Positions 18,504 through 27,028 of a stretch of DNA of 57,997 nt are shown here, piece by piece. Numbering within the stretch: the first letter of the stretch is position 1; each line of letters begins with the position of its first letter. The position numbers and the translations under genes are program-made. The notes beneath the pieces are model-generated. The model saw only the letters and a program-made list of their open reading frames with translations, had not been told where the DNA came from and did no database searches. Source of the DNA: HyVt-337 sp964428895 (lineage in GTDB: Bacteria; Planctomycetota; Phycisphaerae; SM23-33); contig CAYRZU010000014.1 in assembly GCA_964428895.1 (NCBI GenBank), forward strand, positions 1-57,997, in the 5' to 3' direction.

Positions 18504-19229
18504 TTACCACCGTATGCCTCGGGTTACCCGGTCGACTCGATCGCTGTCGTCATCAGGTGTAGCGTCGTCGACAGGCTGGGTTGCAGGTTGGCTGTCCGGT
18601 TGGGTGGCGGGTTGGCTTTCGGGCTGGGACGTGGGCTCGTCGTTGTCCGTTGCCGGCTGCGTGTCCGGGGTCGGATAGTCGGGTCTGATTCCCCGGCTGG
18701 GGCCGCGAATTCCGAACACGACCGTGTCGGGGGCCGAGTCAGCGTCATCCCCGGGCACTGGTGCGGCCGGTTCGTCTGGGGGGTCCGAGAGGATGCCGTG
18801 CACGAAGTCCAGGGCGCGGCCGGGCTGAGAGGCCGGTGTGGTCGTCTCCGGAGCGTCCGGCCTGATCCCCTGGGGCGCCGGTGGCGCGGTCGGCTGTGTT
18901 TCCGACTCCGCCGGACGGCTGGCTGCGGTGGCCTTTTCTTCCGTGTCGTCAGGGCGCACCCCTTGTGTGGCAATGTCTCCCTCGCAACCTGCGACAGCTC
19001 CCAACGCGATCAGCATGGCAGCGGCGACCTTGCCCAGAAAGGCCGCCTTCTTGCCATCGGGTACGTGCGTCCGGCGAATGAAGGCCTCGAGCTGTTCGGG
19101 CGGGATGGCCGCCAGCAGCATCGCTTCATCGGCGTCGAGTTGCAGGTCGATTGCCTTGGCGGCTTCGGCGCGTGTCTCGATCAGCAGATCCTTGAAGGCC
19201 GGATCGACCGACGCCTTCTTGATGAGCAC
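18504..19229 (-). CDS. Putative multi-core RiPP precursor with GIRPD repeats
   Basis: The uninterrupted frame encodes 241 residues. Residues 1-55 (KKASVDPAFKDLLIETR, then DADEAMLLAAIPPEQLEAF) resemble leaders of the NHLP/Os1348 clan. Residues 62-82 are a hydrophobic helix ending AVAGC. The rest is a Pro/Thr/Gln/Asp-rich linker with repeated motifs QGVRPD (89-94), QGIRPD (120-125), FGIRGP (172-177), RGIRPD (179-184) and a terminal RGIRW (238-241). It lies 28 bp upstream of the cobalamin radical SAM gene. I infer a peptide or protein modified at the GIR repeats. The GTG at 19229 follows a weak GGGG site; the frame continues upstream past a TAG to a better ATG at 19343. It could alternatively be a lipoprotein-like surface protein (the GC at 81-82 looks like a lipobox, but too far in). 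Confidence 0.65.
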   Translation of the reverse strand: MLIKKASVDPAFKDLLIETRAEAAKAIDLQLDADEAMLLAAIPPEQLEAFIRRTHVPDGKKAAFLGKVAAAMLIALGAVAGCEGDIATQGVRPDDTEEKATAASRPAESETQPTAPPAPQGIRPDAPETTTPASQPGRALDFVHGILSDPPDEPAAPVPGDDADSAPDTVVFGIRGPSRGIRPDYPTPDTQPATDNDEPTSQPESQPATQPDSQPATQPVDDATPDDDSDRVDRVTRGIRW

Positions 19230-19247
19230 CTCGATGCCCCGTGGAAT

Positions 19248-19343
19248 CTACCCCACGGACTTGCCGGGGCCCGGAGGCCGGCCCCCTACGATAGTGGTAC
19301 GAACAGCTTCTTGCTCCTTCGGACGCCCTTTATCGTTGGCCAT
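19248..19343 (-). pseudogene. 5' part of the GIRPD precursor, cut off by an in-frame TAG
   Basis: An ATG at 19343 with a strong GAGGAG site 8 nt upstream opens a 31-residue frame (TTIVGGRPPGPGK in its middle) that ends at TAG (19248-19250). The very next codons, IPRGIEV, run without a frame change into the GIRPD precursor. The good ribosome-binding site and shared frame suggest this is the true N terminus of a protein of about 279 codons. The TAG would be a nonsense mutation, a sequencing error or a readthrough/reinitiation site. Confidence 0.6.
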
Positions 19344-19517
19344 GGTCGTGTCTCCTCAGACTTAGACGAACGCGCACCTTCGGGTGTTCGATGATTCTCG
19401 CTGCCCCTCATCCATTTGCGCCGGGGGCGAGCATACCGCGCCGGAGGTCGCCTGTCACTCGGGCTGCCGCTTGTTGACGGCGGGGCGACTGAGGTAGGGT
19501 ATCCGTAGGAGATTCCC

Positions 19518-19895
19518 ATGAGACTGGAACACATTGCATTTCAGGTGGCCGAGCCCGCCCAGATGGCGGCGTGGTATTGTGAACACTTGGGCATGACCGT
19601 GGCCCATCAGGTTGGCGATGCGTGTTTCTTCATCGTCGACGAGCGTGGCGGCATGTTGGAGATCTATCACAACCCGGCCGAGCCCGTTCCGGATTATGCC
19701 GCCCGCACGCCCGTGGAATTGCACGTGGCGTTCTGGGCCGATGACGTCGGCGGCGAGTGCGGGCGGCTGGCCGAGGCGGGCGCCACGGTCGTCCGCGAGC
19801 CGGACGACCCGTCGGAAGCATTCCAGCAGGCGTTCCTGCGCGACCCGTGGGGGCTGGTGCTGCAGTTGATCAAACGCCCCGAGCCGCTGAACTGA
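19518..19895 (+). CDS. VOC family (glyoxalase/bleomycin-resistance fold) protein
   Basis: The 125-residue protein is a single VOC domain: LEHIAFQVAEP at the N terminus with a metal-type His, GGMLEIYHNP at the first repeat end, VELHVAFWADD opening the second repeat and FLRDPWGLVLQLI closing it. GGAG precedes the ATG by 7 nt. It heads a plus-strand operon with an aldo-keto reductase (19-bp gap) and an esterase. The substrate is not assignable. Confidence 0.85.
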   Translation: MRLEHIAFQVAEPAQMAAWYCEHLGMTVAHQVGDACFFIVDERGGMLEIYHNPAEPVPDYAARTPVELHVAFWADDVGGECGRLAEAGATVVREPDDPSEAFQQAFLRDPWGLVLQLIKRPEPLN

Positions 19896-19914
19896 TCGAG
19901 TCCGAGGAGATCGC

Positions 19915-21042
19915 ATGCACTACCGTCCGCTCGGCAAGACCGGCCTGGATGTCTCGATCCTGGCGCTGGGATGCATGGGGTTCGTGGACGATGAGTCGGC
20001 CCACGCCACGGTGACTGCTGCGCTGGCGTGCGGGATCAACTACTTCGAAACGTGCTGGGGCTATACCGACAGCGAACGACGATTGGGGGAGGGGCTGGGC
20101 GACCGGCGCGGGGAGGTGTTGGTCTCGACCAAGAGCTACGGCGAAAGCGCCGACGGGCTGTCGGTGGCTGACACCGCGCGGAAGCGTCTGGAAGAGCAAC
20201 TGCGGCGGCTGAACACTGACTACGTGGACTTCTACCACGCGTGGCACACCACGACCGAGGACGACTACGCCAACGCCACCAAGCCCAACGGCTGGCTGAC
20301 CGCAGCCCTGAGGGCCAAGGACGAGGGGCTGATTCGTCACGTGGGCATTACCACACACGCCACGCCCGAATTGGTCGAACGAATGATCGGCGACGGGTGC
20401 TGGGACGCCCTGACGGTGCAGTACAGCCTGGTGGTCTCGGCCTATCGCGACGTGGTGGCCAAGGCGCATGAGGCGGGCATGGGCGTGATTGTGATCGGGT
20501 CGATGGCCAGCGGGTTGTTGGCCTCGCCGAGTGAGTTGCTGCAGGACATCTACGGCAGCGACGACCAGGTGGCTGCGGCGCTGCGATATGTGCAGAGCGA
20601 CCCGAACGTGACGACGGTGGCCGGCGGGATGGTCTGGGCCGACGAGGTCCACGCCAACGCGGCTGCCATTGACGCCATGGCCGACGATCTGAGTCCGGAC
20701 TATCAGCGTGAGGTCGACGCCCGCCTGGCAGCCGTGCTGGATCGGCCGGAAATGGCCGAACTGAAGCGCTTCTGGTGCGACGGGTGCGGACGGTGCATCG
20801 CGGCGTGCGATCAGCTCGTCGAGCCGTGGAGCGTCTTGCGCGGCTACAACGGCGTGATGCTGGGCGCCAAACCGCGCAGCGCGAGCAACTACGTGGGGCT
20901 GTGCGATCATATCCTGGCCCGCTGTCCCGAGTGTGGCCGATGCGCCGGGCTGTGCCCGCGCGGAATCGACATCCCGAAACATCTGGCGAGCATTCGCGAG
21001 GGGATGAGGTCGCTACCGGAAGGGGACGATCCGGGTACATAG
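19915..21042 (+). CDS. Aldo/keto reductase with C-terminal ferredoxin-like clusters
   Basis: The 375-residue protein has an AKR TIM barrel (residues about 1-270): RPLGKTGLDVSILALGCMG, then NYFETCWGYTDSERRLGEGL with the conserved Asp and the catalytic-type Tyr, HVGITTHATPELV, and GMGVIVIGSMASG. The C-terminal about 85 residues carry CDGCGRCIAAC and CPECGRCAGLCPRGI, two cysteine clusters for 4Fe-4S centres. Such AKR-ferredoxin fusions are known redox enzymes of uncertain substrate. It sits between the VOC protein and an esterase, with 8 bp to the latter. Confidence 0.88.
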   Translation: MHYRPLGKTGLDVSILALGCMGFVDDESAHATVTAALACGINYFETCWGYTDSERRLGEGLGDRRGEVLVSTKSYGESADGLSVADTARKRLEEQLRRLNTDYVDFYHAWHTTTEDDYANATKPNGWLTAALRAKDEGLIRHVGITTHATPELVERMIGDGCWDALTVQYSLVVSAYRDVVAKAHEAGMGVIVIGSMASGLLASPSELLQDIYGSDDQVAAALRYVQSDPNVTTVAGGMVWADEVHANAAAIDAMADDLSPDYQREVDARLAAVLDRPEMAELKRFWCDGCGRCIAACDQLVEPWSVLRGYNGVMLGAKPRSASNYVGLCDHILARCPECGRCAGLCPRGIDIPKHLASIREGMRSLPEGDDPGT

Positions 21043-21050
21043 GAGCTGGA

Positions 21051-22097
21051 ATGCGACGCGTGACCCAGACAGGTGGGAAGTTGGTCGAGCCGATCGGGAA
21101 GGTGGACGCGGCCCGTCCGCAGACGGCGGCGTTCTTGAATCGGGAGTATGTGGACTTCAAACGGGAGTTGCCGTTTCCGCAGACGCGCAACCGCGCAGCG
21201 TGGCAGCAGTGGCGACGAAAGCTACGAACTCGACTCCGCAAAACGCTGAGCTTGGACCAGCTCGGCCCCGTGCCGACGTCCACCCCCGCGGTGCTCGAAT
21301 CCAAACAGTGCAAGGGCTATCGGCGTGACAAGATCGCCTACGAAACGCTGCGGGGCAATTGGGTGACGGCCTATCTGCTCGTGCCAGATGGCGACGGCAA
21401 GCGGCCGGCCGTGATCTGCGCGCACGGCCACGTGGACCGAGCGAAGGACAACGTCGTGGGGCTGACCGAAGGCTACGGCGCCGCCTATGCGCATGAGTTC
21501 GCCCGGCGGGGTTTGGTGGCGCTGGCGCCGGATAACGCCGGCATGGGCGAGCGGGACGTCGCCGTTGCTCCTCCCGGTCAGCAGGGCGGGTGCTTTCTGA
21601 CGTGGGCCAGGCTGAACCACATGGGGCTGGACCTGACGGGTTTTCGGGTGTTCGACCTGATGGCGGGGGTGAGTGTGCTGAGCGCCCGGGCGGATGTGGA
21701 CGCCAAGCGCATCGGCGCGGCGGGGCTATCGGGCGGGTGTTGGCTATCGCAGGTGCTGACGGCCATGGATCGGCGGATCAAGGCGGTGATCCTGAGCGGC
21801 TACTTCACCACCTTCGTTCAGACGGCCTGGCTGGGCCATTGCATCTGTCATCATCCGTTCGGCATTGGCAAGCTGTGCGACATGCCGGACATCTCCGCAC
21901 TGATCGCGCCGCGGGCCCAGTTTGTTGAGTCCGGCATGAGCGACACCATGTATCCGTACGAGCCGGCGTATTCGATGGTGGCCAGGGCCTACAAGCTGTT
22001 GGGGGCGGCCGAGCAGTTGCAGATTCACCGCTACAAGGGCGGGCACGAGTTCTGTGGGGCGCGATCCATTCCGTGGATGGTCGAGCAGCTCACCTAG
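21051..22097 (+). CDS. Alpha/beta hydrolase (acetyl-xylan-esterase-like)
   Basis: Starting at the ATG at 21051 (AGGAG just upstream), the 348-residue protein has ICAHGHVD as the oxyanion loop, GLSGG as the nucleophile elbow with the catalytic Ser near residue 228, and a C-terminal GGHEFCG supplying the His. The layout matches the Abhydrolase_7/acetyl esterase group. No signal peptide is seen. The frame is open further upstream but overlaps the AKR gene. Its stop shares a 4-bp CTAG overlap with the convergent HD-GYP gene. It probably acts on an ester of a carbohydrate, but this is inferred only. Confidence 0.8.
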   Translation: MRRVTQTGGKLVEPIGKVDAARPQTAAFLNREYVDFKRELPFPQTRNRAAWQQWRRKLRTRLRKTLSLDQLGPVPTSTPAVLESKQCKGYRRDKIAYETLRGNWVTAYLLVPDGDGKRPAVICAHGHVDRAKDNVVGLTEGYGAAYAHEFARRGLVALAPDNAGMGERDVAVAPPGQQGGCFLTWARLNHMGLDLTGFRVFDLMAGVSVLSARADVDAKRIGAAGLSGGCWLSQVLTAMDRRIKAVILSGYFTTFVQTAWLGHCICHHPFGIGKLCDMPDISALIAPRAQFVESGMSDTMYPYEPAYSMVARAYKLLGAAEQLQIHRYKGGHEFCGARSIPWMVEQLT

Positions 22098-23386
22098 CTC
22101 GCCAGGTCGGCGGGGGCGGCGTGGACCCATTGGGCGAGCTTCGCCTGGGTGCGGCCGTAGTCGGCCTGGGCGTCGCGGCGGGCGGCGTTGATGGGGCCGT
22201 AGTTGCGCTTGAGCACCGCGACGATCTCGCCGTCCAGCGCGCCGTTGCCGACGAGCTTGTCCAGCGTGGCCATGGCGCGCTCGGGGGCGAGCCCATCGCG
22301 GTAGGGGCGGTCTTCGGTCAGGGCCGTCAGCGTGTCGGCCACGGCCATGATGCGAGCGCCGAGCGTCAGGTCGTCTTCGGCGTGGCGGAAGGGGTAGCCG
22401 TCCCCATCGAGCCGCTCATGGTGGAAGGCGGCCCACTCGCTCATCTGGTGCAGCCCGCCGATGGTGTTGAGGATGCGGAAGGTGTGGTAGGTGTGGCCCT
22501 TCATGACGGCCCACTCGGCGTCGGAGAGCTTGCCGGGCTTGTCGAGAATGTCACAGGGGACGGTCAGCTTGCCCAGGTCGTGCAAGAAGCCGGCCGCCCG
22601 CATCACGCGCAGCTCGCGGGCCGAAAAGCTCAGCCGCTCGGCCAGCGCCGTCGCCGTGGCTGAAACGCCCGCCGAATGCGTGGCGGTCCAGGGGCTCTTG
22701 CCGTCAACCACGCGCCCGAAGACTTCGGCGATCGGTTGCAGCGTGACCGCGTCGACCGTTAGCGTGGGCCAATCCATCTGCCCCAGCAGCACGTTGTAGA
22801 CACGTTCGGAGGAGCTATCCAGCCAGAAACTTTCCGGCTCGGCGACGGCCCGAAAGGCGTCGACGCAGTCCGGATGCAGCTCGCGTCCGCACTGGGCGGT
22901 CACAGCCTGGCAGACCGCCTTGGTTTGTCGAAGGATGTGCTGATCGCGCTGAACAAAGCGATCCGCCGCGTCGGCCAGGGCGACCACGTGACAGCCCATC
23001 GGCAGAGGTCGGCCGTCGTGATCGAGCCCTTTGGCCAGTGTCCACGGCGTGTGGTGGTGGCGGACCAGCACGGCGGCGCTGGCGAACAAGGGGTTGTCGT
23101 GTAACAGTTGACAGCCCACCTCCCCGTGCCATGCGACCTTTTCCAACTCGCCGTACTGCAGCACGCTTTGCTTGTGCTCCACGCGGACCAGGCCGATGTC
23201 GTGCAGCGCCGAGCCGAGGAACACATCCAGCAGGTCCTGGCCGGCGAGCCCTAGCCGGCGGCCGACGTTGGTGGCGATGTAGGCCACGCGGAGTTGGTGC
23301 TTGGCGAGCTGCGAATGCACGCAGTCCAACGCCTCCGACAGCGATAGCACCAACCGATGCAGCGGGACCTGTGGATTAATGATCAA
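22094..23386 (-). CDS. HD-GYP domain protein with degenerate N-terminal HD domain
   Basis: The 430-residue protein carries an intact HD-GYP domain (THSAG, LHDLGK, HHERLDGDGYP, AVADTLTALTEDRPYR; residues about 240-400), the signature of cyclic-di-GMP phosphodiesterases. The N-terminal half holds a second, degenerate HD domain (ALHDIG, VRHHH, ALADAADRFV). I chose TTG at 23386 because GGAG precedes it and because the paralogue at 27029-28321 starts at the same residue (IINPQVPLHRLVLSL). A GTG at 23419 is an alternative. It likely counterbalances the GGDEF protein nearby. Confidence 0.85.
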   Translation of the reverse strand: MIINPQVPLHRLVLSLSEALDCVHSQLAKHQLRVAYIATNVGRRLGLAGQDLLDVFLGSALHDIGLVRVEHKQSVLQYGELEKVAWHGEVGCQLLHDNPLFASAAVLVRHHHTPWTLAKGLDHDGRPLPMGCHVVALADAADRFVQRDQHILRQTKAVCQAVTAQCGRELHPDCVDAFRAVAEPESFWLDSSSERVYNVLLGQMDWPTLTVDAVTLQPIAEVFGRVVDGKSPWTATHSAGVSATATALAERLSFSARELRVMRAAGFLHDLGKLTVPCDILDKPGKLSDAEWAVMKGHTYHTFRILNTIGGLHQMSEWAAFHHERLDGDGYPFRHAEDDLTLGARIMAVADTLTALTEDRPYRDGLAPERAMATLDKLVGNGALDGEIVAVLKRNYGPINAARRDAQADYGRTQAKLAQWVHAAPADLAS

Positions 23387-23497
23387 ACGGGCTTCTCCGG
23401 CGGCGCACAGACAGACCACGCGCCTTCAGAAGTATATCGCCCTGATCTTGAGCGCACTTAAGGACCAAACCGCCTCGCAAGCGGCGCGGCTGCTGAT

Positions 23498-24313
23498 TTA
23501 CTCGTCGCCGGTTTCGCGGAGGGTGTCGCAGCGGTCGTAGAACTCGCCCAGCACGCGGGCTAGCGCCTCATCGGACTTGACCTTGTCGATGTAGTGAGCC
23601 AAGGCTTGGACTTGAAGCCCCAACAGCTTCTGTCCCTTTTCGACCGAGGCGGCCCGGGCGTCGCCGGCGTAGTGGTCGGGAAAGCGGCTGTACCATTCCC
23701 CCGACAAATCGCCCGGCCGCAAGTGCGCCAGGCGCGGATTCGGGTCCGCCTTGCGATCCGCGATGGCGGCCATCTTCACCAACTCGGGGAAGTTGGCCAT
23801 GGTGATGGAGGTCTCGCATTCGCAGGCGTGTTCGTGGACGTCGGTTTCGAGGGTCTGGTCCCACTGGGCGGCCCAGTCGGGCGTGGGCGGGTACAGGTGG
23901 CGCAGCAGGTACAGGCCGTAGTCGCGCCGTCGCTCCAGATGGACCTGGATCAGATAGTTGAGCATCGCCCAGTTCCCGCCGTGGCCGTTGTAGATCAGGA
24001 TCTTCTTGAAGCCGTTTCGGGCAATCTCATCGCACAGCGCCTGGAGTATTTCCAGCGTCATGGTCGCGGGCATGGCCACACAGCCCGGGAACGGCCGCGA
24101 TTCGTGAACTTGCGCAAAATAGTAGGGCGGAAACACCACGGCCGGCTCGCGCTCGGCCGCCAGGCAGCACAGCCGATGGGCGTTCAAATAATCCGTGCCG
24201 ACCGGCAGGTGGTCAAAGTGCTTTTCCAGCGACCCGACGGACAACACACACACGCCGGAAGTCTCCCGAACAGCCTGGGCGAAATCAGGGGCGGTCAACT
24301 GTTCCCATTGCAT
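23498..24313 (-). CDS. Creatininase family protein
   Basis: This 271-residue protein has the creatininase metal-binding motifs: SVGSLEKHFDHLPVGTD (Glu30, His35, Asp41), YNGHGGN near residue 110 and HACECETS near residue 165. Family members are metal-dependent amidohydrolases acting on creatinine, formamides or related cyclic amides. The start lies 4 bp after the stop of the second GH116-like gene, so the two are cotranscribed. GSLEKH replaces the more usual GSxEQH, a mild deviation. The substrate is unknown. Confidence 0.88.
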   Translation of the reverse strand: MQWEQLTAPDFAQAVRETSGVCVLSVGSLEKHFDHLPVGTDYLNAHRLCCLAAEREPAVVFPPYYFAQVHESRPFPGCVAMPATMTLEILQALCDEIARNGFKKILIYNGHGGNWAMLNYLIQVHLERRRDYGLYLLRHLYPPTPDWAAQWDQTLETDVHEHACECETSITMANFPELVKMAAIADRKADPNPRLAHLRPGDLSGEWYSRFPDHYAGDARAASVEKGQKLLGLQVQALAHYIDKVKSDEALARVLGEFYDRCDTLRETGDE

Positions 24314-24317
24314 GAAG

Positions 24318-26906
24318 CTACTCCTTGGTGACGGCCACGTTCCAGGTCCGGCCGGCGAGGATGGTCCAGGGCTTGGGCAGGTTCACGCTGCCCCAGCCGG
24401 TCAGGGTGAGCTGCTTGATGGTCAGGCCGCCGCGGAGGACGGCCAGTTCGATCGCGACCTTCTTGGCCGACTTCTTCTGGCGGATGGTGCCCCACGCGTA
24501 GCCGTTGGACCAGAACCACGTCGTGGCCTTGTCGGTTGTCGGCGCGGCGAAGGTGACGGTCTGCTGGACGCCCGAATACTGGAACCCCGTCAGCGTCAGC
24601 AGTGCGGCCCAACTGGCCATGGCTCGGGCGTAGTGGTTGCCGCACTCGGCCTCGTTGAAGGGCGATCGCTTTCGGCCGTCGTAGCGTTTTCGGATGGCCC
24701 GAATAACCTTCAGTCCGGCGGCGCGTTGGCCTTCCTGCAACATGCCAACCGCGGCCGTGTACTCAAAGCCCGTCATCACCTCGGTGAAGTACGGGAAGGG
24801 GCGTTTGGGCATATCCCCCTTGGGGTAGCTGGCCATCAGCAAGGCCTGCTCGTCGCCCATGATGAAGCTTCGCATGCAGTTGAAGTGATCGAAGGCGCCG
24901 TCGATCCAATTGTGCTTGAGGATCGTCCGCAGCGTGAGTTTGACGTTCGTGGGATCGTGCAGATAGCCCAACCCGAGCACGTGGGCCATATATTGGCCGA
25001 CGAGCTGATCGACCAGGCAGCCCGTGCCGAGCTGGAACTGCGGGTCGGCCGCGTCGTTGCCGCCCATGGCCAGGGCCTGGCCGGGGTCGACGGCGGCGTC
25101 GGCGGTGGGCGGGCGAATCTCGTGCTCGTAGTATTGGCCGTTGAACAGATGCTCATCCATCCAACTGCTGCCGCGGGTGAACAGGTCGCGGCAAGTGTCG
25201 GCGAAGTCGGCCTCGCCGAGGTGGCGGGCCATTTCCTCCGCCGCTCGCAGGGCGCCCAGATACCAGCCCGTCATCTGCGGGTTGGGGCCGTAGTACTCAA
25301 CGTCCATGGTGTTGTGCTGACAGCCTTCCATGACGCCGTCGCGGTCGGCGTCCCAGCCGCCGGGCAGCCAGCAGTATTCCAGCGCTTTGCGGACATGGGG
25401 CCACAGGCGCTGCAGGAAATCGTCATCCCCGGCGAGCTGCCAATCGCGGTACATCTTCATGATGCAGCCCATCTGCCCGTCGGCGGCGGCGTAGGGGCTC
25501 TCCTGGGCGCGTTCGATGGGCAGGGCCACACGGAAGCTCATCTGGCCGTTGTCCTTGGTGGCGCGGGCGAACTCGACATCCCGCATGGTCTGCGCTAGCT
25601 CGCCGAACAGGAACGCGGTGGCCTGCTCGTAGTTCCATACGTGCGTGCACGAGCCGTTGCAGCAACCCGCCTTGTTGTGACAGCCCTCGAAGCCGAACAT
25701 TCGCCCGTCGGGCGTGCGGAAAACGGTCTGGCTGCGAAGCGTGGATAGGTTGAATAGCGCCGCCTCGCGGACCTCCGCGGGCAGGTCGCTATCCACGACA
25801 GCCCCGACGAACTGAGATGTTTGCGTCTCCAGCTTGGCCAGTTGCGGGGCAAACTTGGCCGCAACGTCCCACGCGTCGGCGTATTGGGTGGTGTAGTAGT
25901 TGCCGACCCAGTTGGGATTGCTCTCGGCATCCGAATTGGGTACGCAGTCGCCGCCGTCGCAGCAATTCTCGGCCTCGATCGGCGACCAGGTCTGGCGGTT
26001 CGGGAAATGCCACGTCAACAGGAAGGTGACGTCCTTGGACGCTCTGGGCGGGACGGTTACCGAGACCGTCAGCAGTCCGTGGGGCCGATCGGAGGGGGCG
26101 GGGGTGACGGCGTCGAGCTTGCCGTCCTCGCTGAAGTCCTGCCAGAACTCCAGCAGCCCGCCGTGCCAACCCATGCAGTCGTCGGGAACGTTCGTCCAGT
26201 GGCTGGTCGGGCCGGCCGTGGTGGTCGTTAACGCCATGGTGCCGAACTGCTCGGCCCCGGCGGGCGCGCCGGTGGTGGACATGAACAGCCCACGCAGTTT
26301 GTACGCTTCGCGATATTCGTTGACGTTGCCCTTGGCCTCGGCGGCCGAGCCGTCCATGCCGATGAAGTTCGGCAGCGATCCGCAGACCGAAGCCTTGATC
26401 GGCTTGGAACTGCGGTTGATCAGCACGTATCGAAACACGGCCACGGGGATGCCGCTGGCGTCGGCATCGGCCGGGACCAGCGGGTTGAAGGCTTCGAGGC
26501 GTACGTCCAGCGGCATGGACGGATCGCTCAGCAGCACCTGGCCGAACGGGTACGCCGCGGCGAACTGGCAGTTTCGAAAGCGCGGCAGGCCGTGGCCCGG
26601 CACGGATGCGCCCATGGGACCTTCGTAGTCGGCTAGTTCCAACGGGCCTTCCAACACTTTGGTCACCGGCGCCTTGCCCGCTTGCTTGGCGTGGATCAGA
26701 AAGCACGGCCCCATGGCCAAGCCGGGCGAGTCGGGGGTGAAGGTCTTGGCCGGGCGGTTGACGATCTCCCAGTCGTGCAGGTCGCCGCGCCCGCCGAGGG
26801 AGACCGTTCCCGTGCCGATGCCCCCTAATGGCAGGGCGACGCGGGCAAGGTGATTGGCGTCGTAGGTTCTCAGGACGGGCCAGACGGGGTTGGTCTTGGC
26901 GGACAT
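24318..26906 (-). CDS. GH116-like (GBA2_N/DUF608) glycoside hydrolase, paralogue
   Basis: The 862-residue product is a paralogue of the protein at 10598-13195, sharing PLGGIGTGTVSLGGRGDLHDWEI near the N terminus, GCCNGSCTHVWNYEQA in the centre, MDVEYYGPNPQMTGWYLGALR and an AECGNHYARAMASWA segment near the end. An AAGGAG site lies 8 nt before the ATG at 26906; the open frame upstream would run into the next gene. No signal peptide is visible. It is followed after 4 bp by the creatininase gene. It is probably a beta-glycosidase; catalytic residues were not assigned. Confidence 0.85.
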   Translation of the reverse strand: MSAKTNPVWPVLRTYDANHLARVALPLGGIGTGTVSLGGRGDLHDWEIVNRPAKTFTPDSPGLAMGPCFLIHAKQAGKAPVTKVLEGPLELADYEGPMGASVPGHGLPRFRNCQFAAAYPFGQVLLSDPSMPLDVRLEAFNPLVPADADASGIPVAVFRYVLINRSSKPIKASVCGSLPNFIGMDGSAAEAKGNVNEYREAYKLRGLFMSTTGAPAGAEQFGTMALTTTTAGPTSHWTNVPDDCMGWHGGLLEFWQDFSEDGKLDAVTPAPSDRPHGLLTVSVTVPPRASKDVTFLLTWHFPNRQTWSPIEAENCCDGGDCVPNSDAESNPNWVGNYYTTQYADAWDVAAKFAPQLAKLETQTSQFVGAVVDSDLPAEVREAALFNLSTLRSQTVFRTPDGRMFGFEGCHNKAGCCNGSCTHVWNYEQATAFLFGELAQTMRDVEFARATKDNGQMSFRVALPIERAQESPYAAADGQMGCIMKMYRDWQLAGDDDFLQRLWPHVRKALEYCWLPGGWDADRDGVMEGCQHNTMDVEYYGPNPQMTGWYLGALRAAEEMARHLGEADFADTCRDLFTRGSSWMDEHLFNGQYYEHEIRPPTADAAVDPGQALAMGGNDAADPQFQLGTGCLVDQLVGQYMAHVLGLGYLHDPTNVKLTLRTILKHNWIDGAFDHFNCMRSFIMGDEQALLMASYPKGDMPKRPFPYFTEVMTGFEYTAAVGMLQEGQRAAGLKVIRAIRKRYDGRKRSPFNEAECGNHYARAMASWAALLTLTGFQYSGVQQTVTFAAPTTDKATTWFWSNGYAWGTIRQKKSAKKVAIELAVLRGGLTIKQLTLTGWGSVNLPKPWTILAGRTWNVAVTKE

Positions 26907-27028
26907 GAGCAGCTCCTTTTTGAGGCAAGGCCGATCAGGTCTTGCCGACGGAGCCATTCTGGCGGCCGGGAGAGAGGACCGCAACGGGGCGACTGAGAAA
27001 AGCTGGGCAGTGGCGGAGAAGGGGGCGA

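Noticed and set aside
18504..19229. Reading the GIRPD protein as an ordinary lipoprotein
   Set aside because: The lipobox-like AVAGC lies about 80 residues in, after a charged helical leader, whereas lipoprotein signals are within the first 15-30 residues. This alternative was not fully excluded and is noted in the feature.
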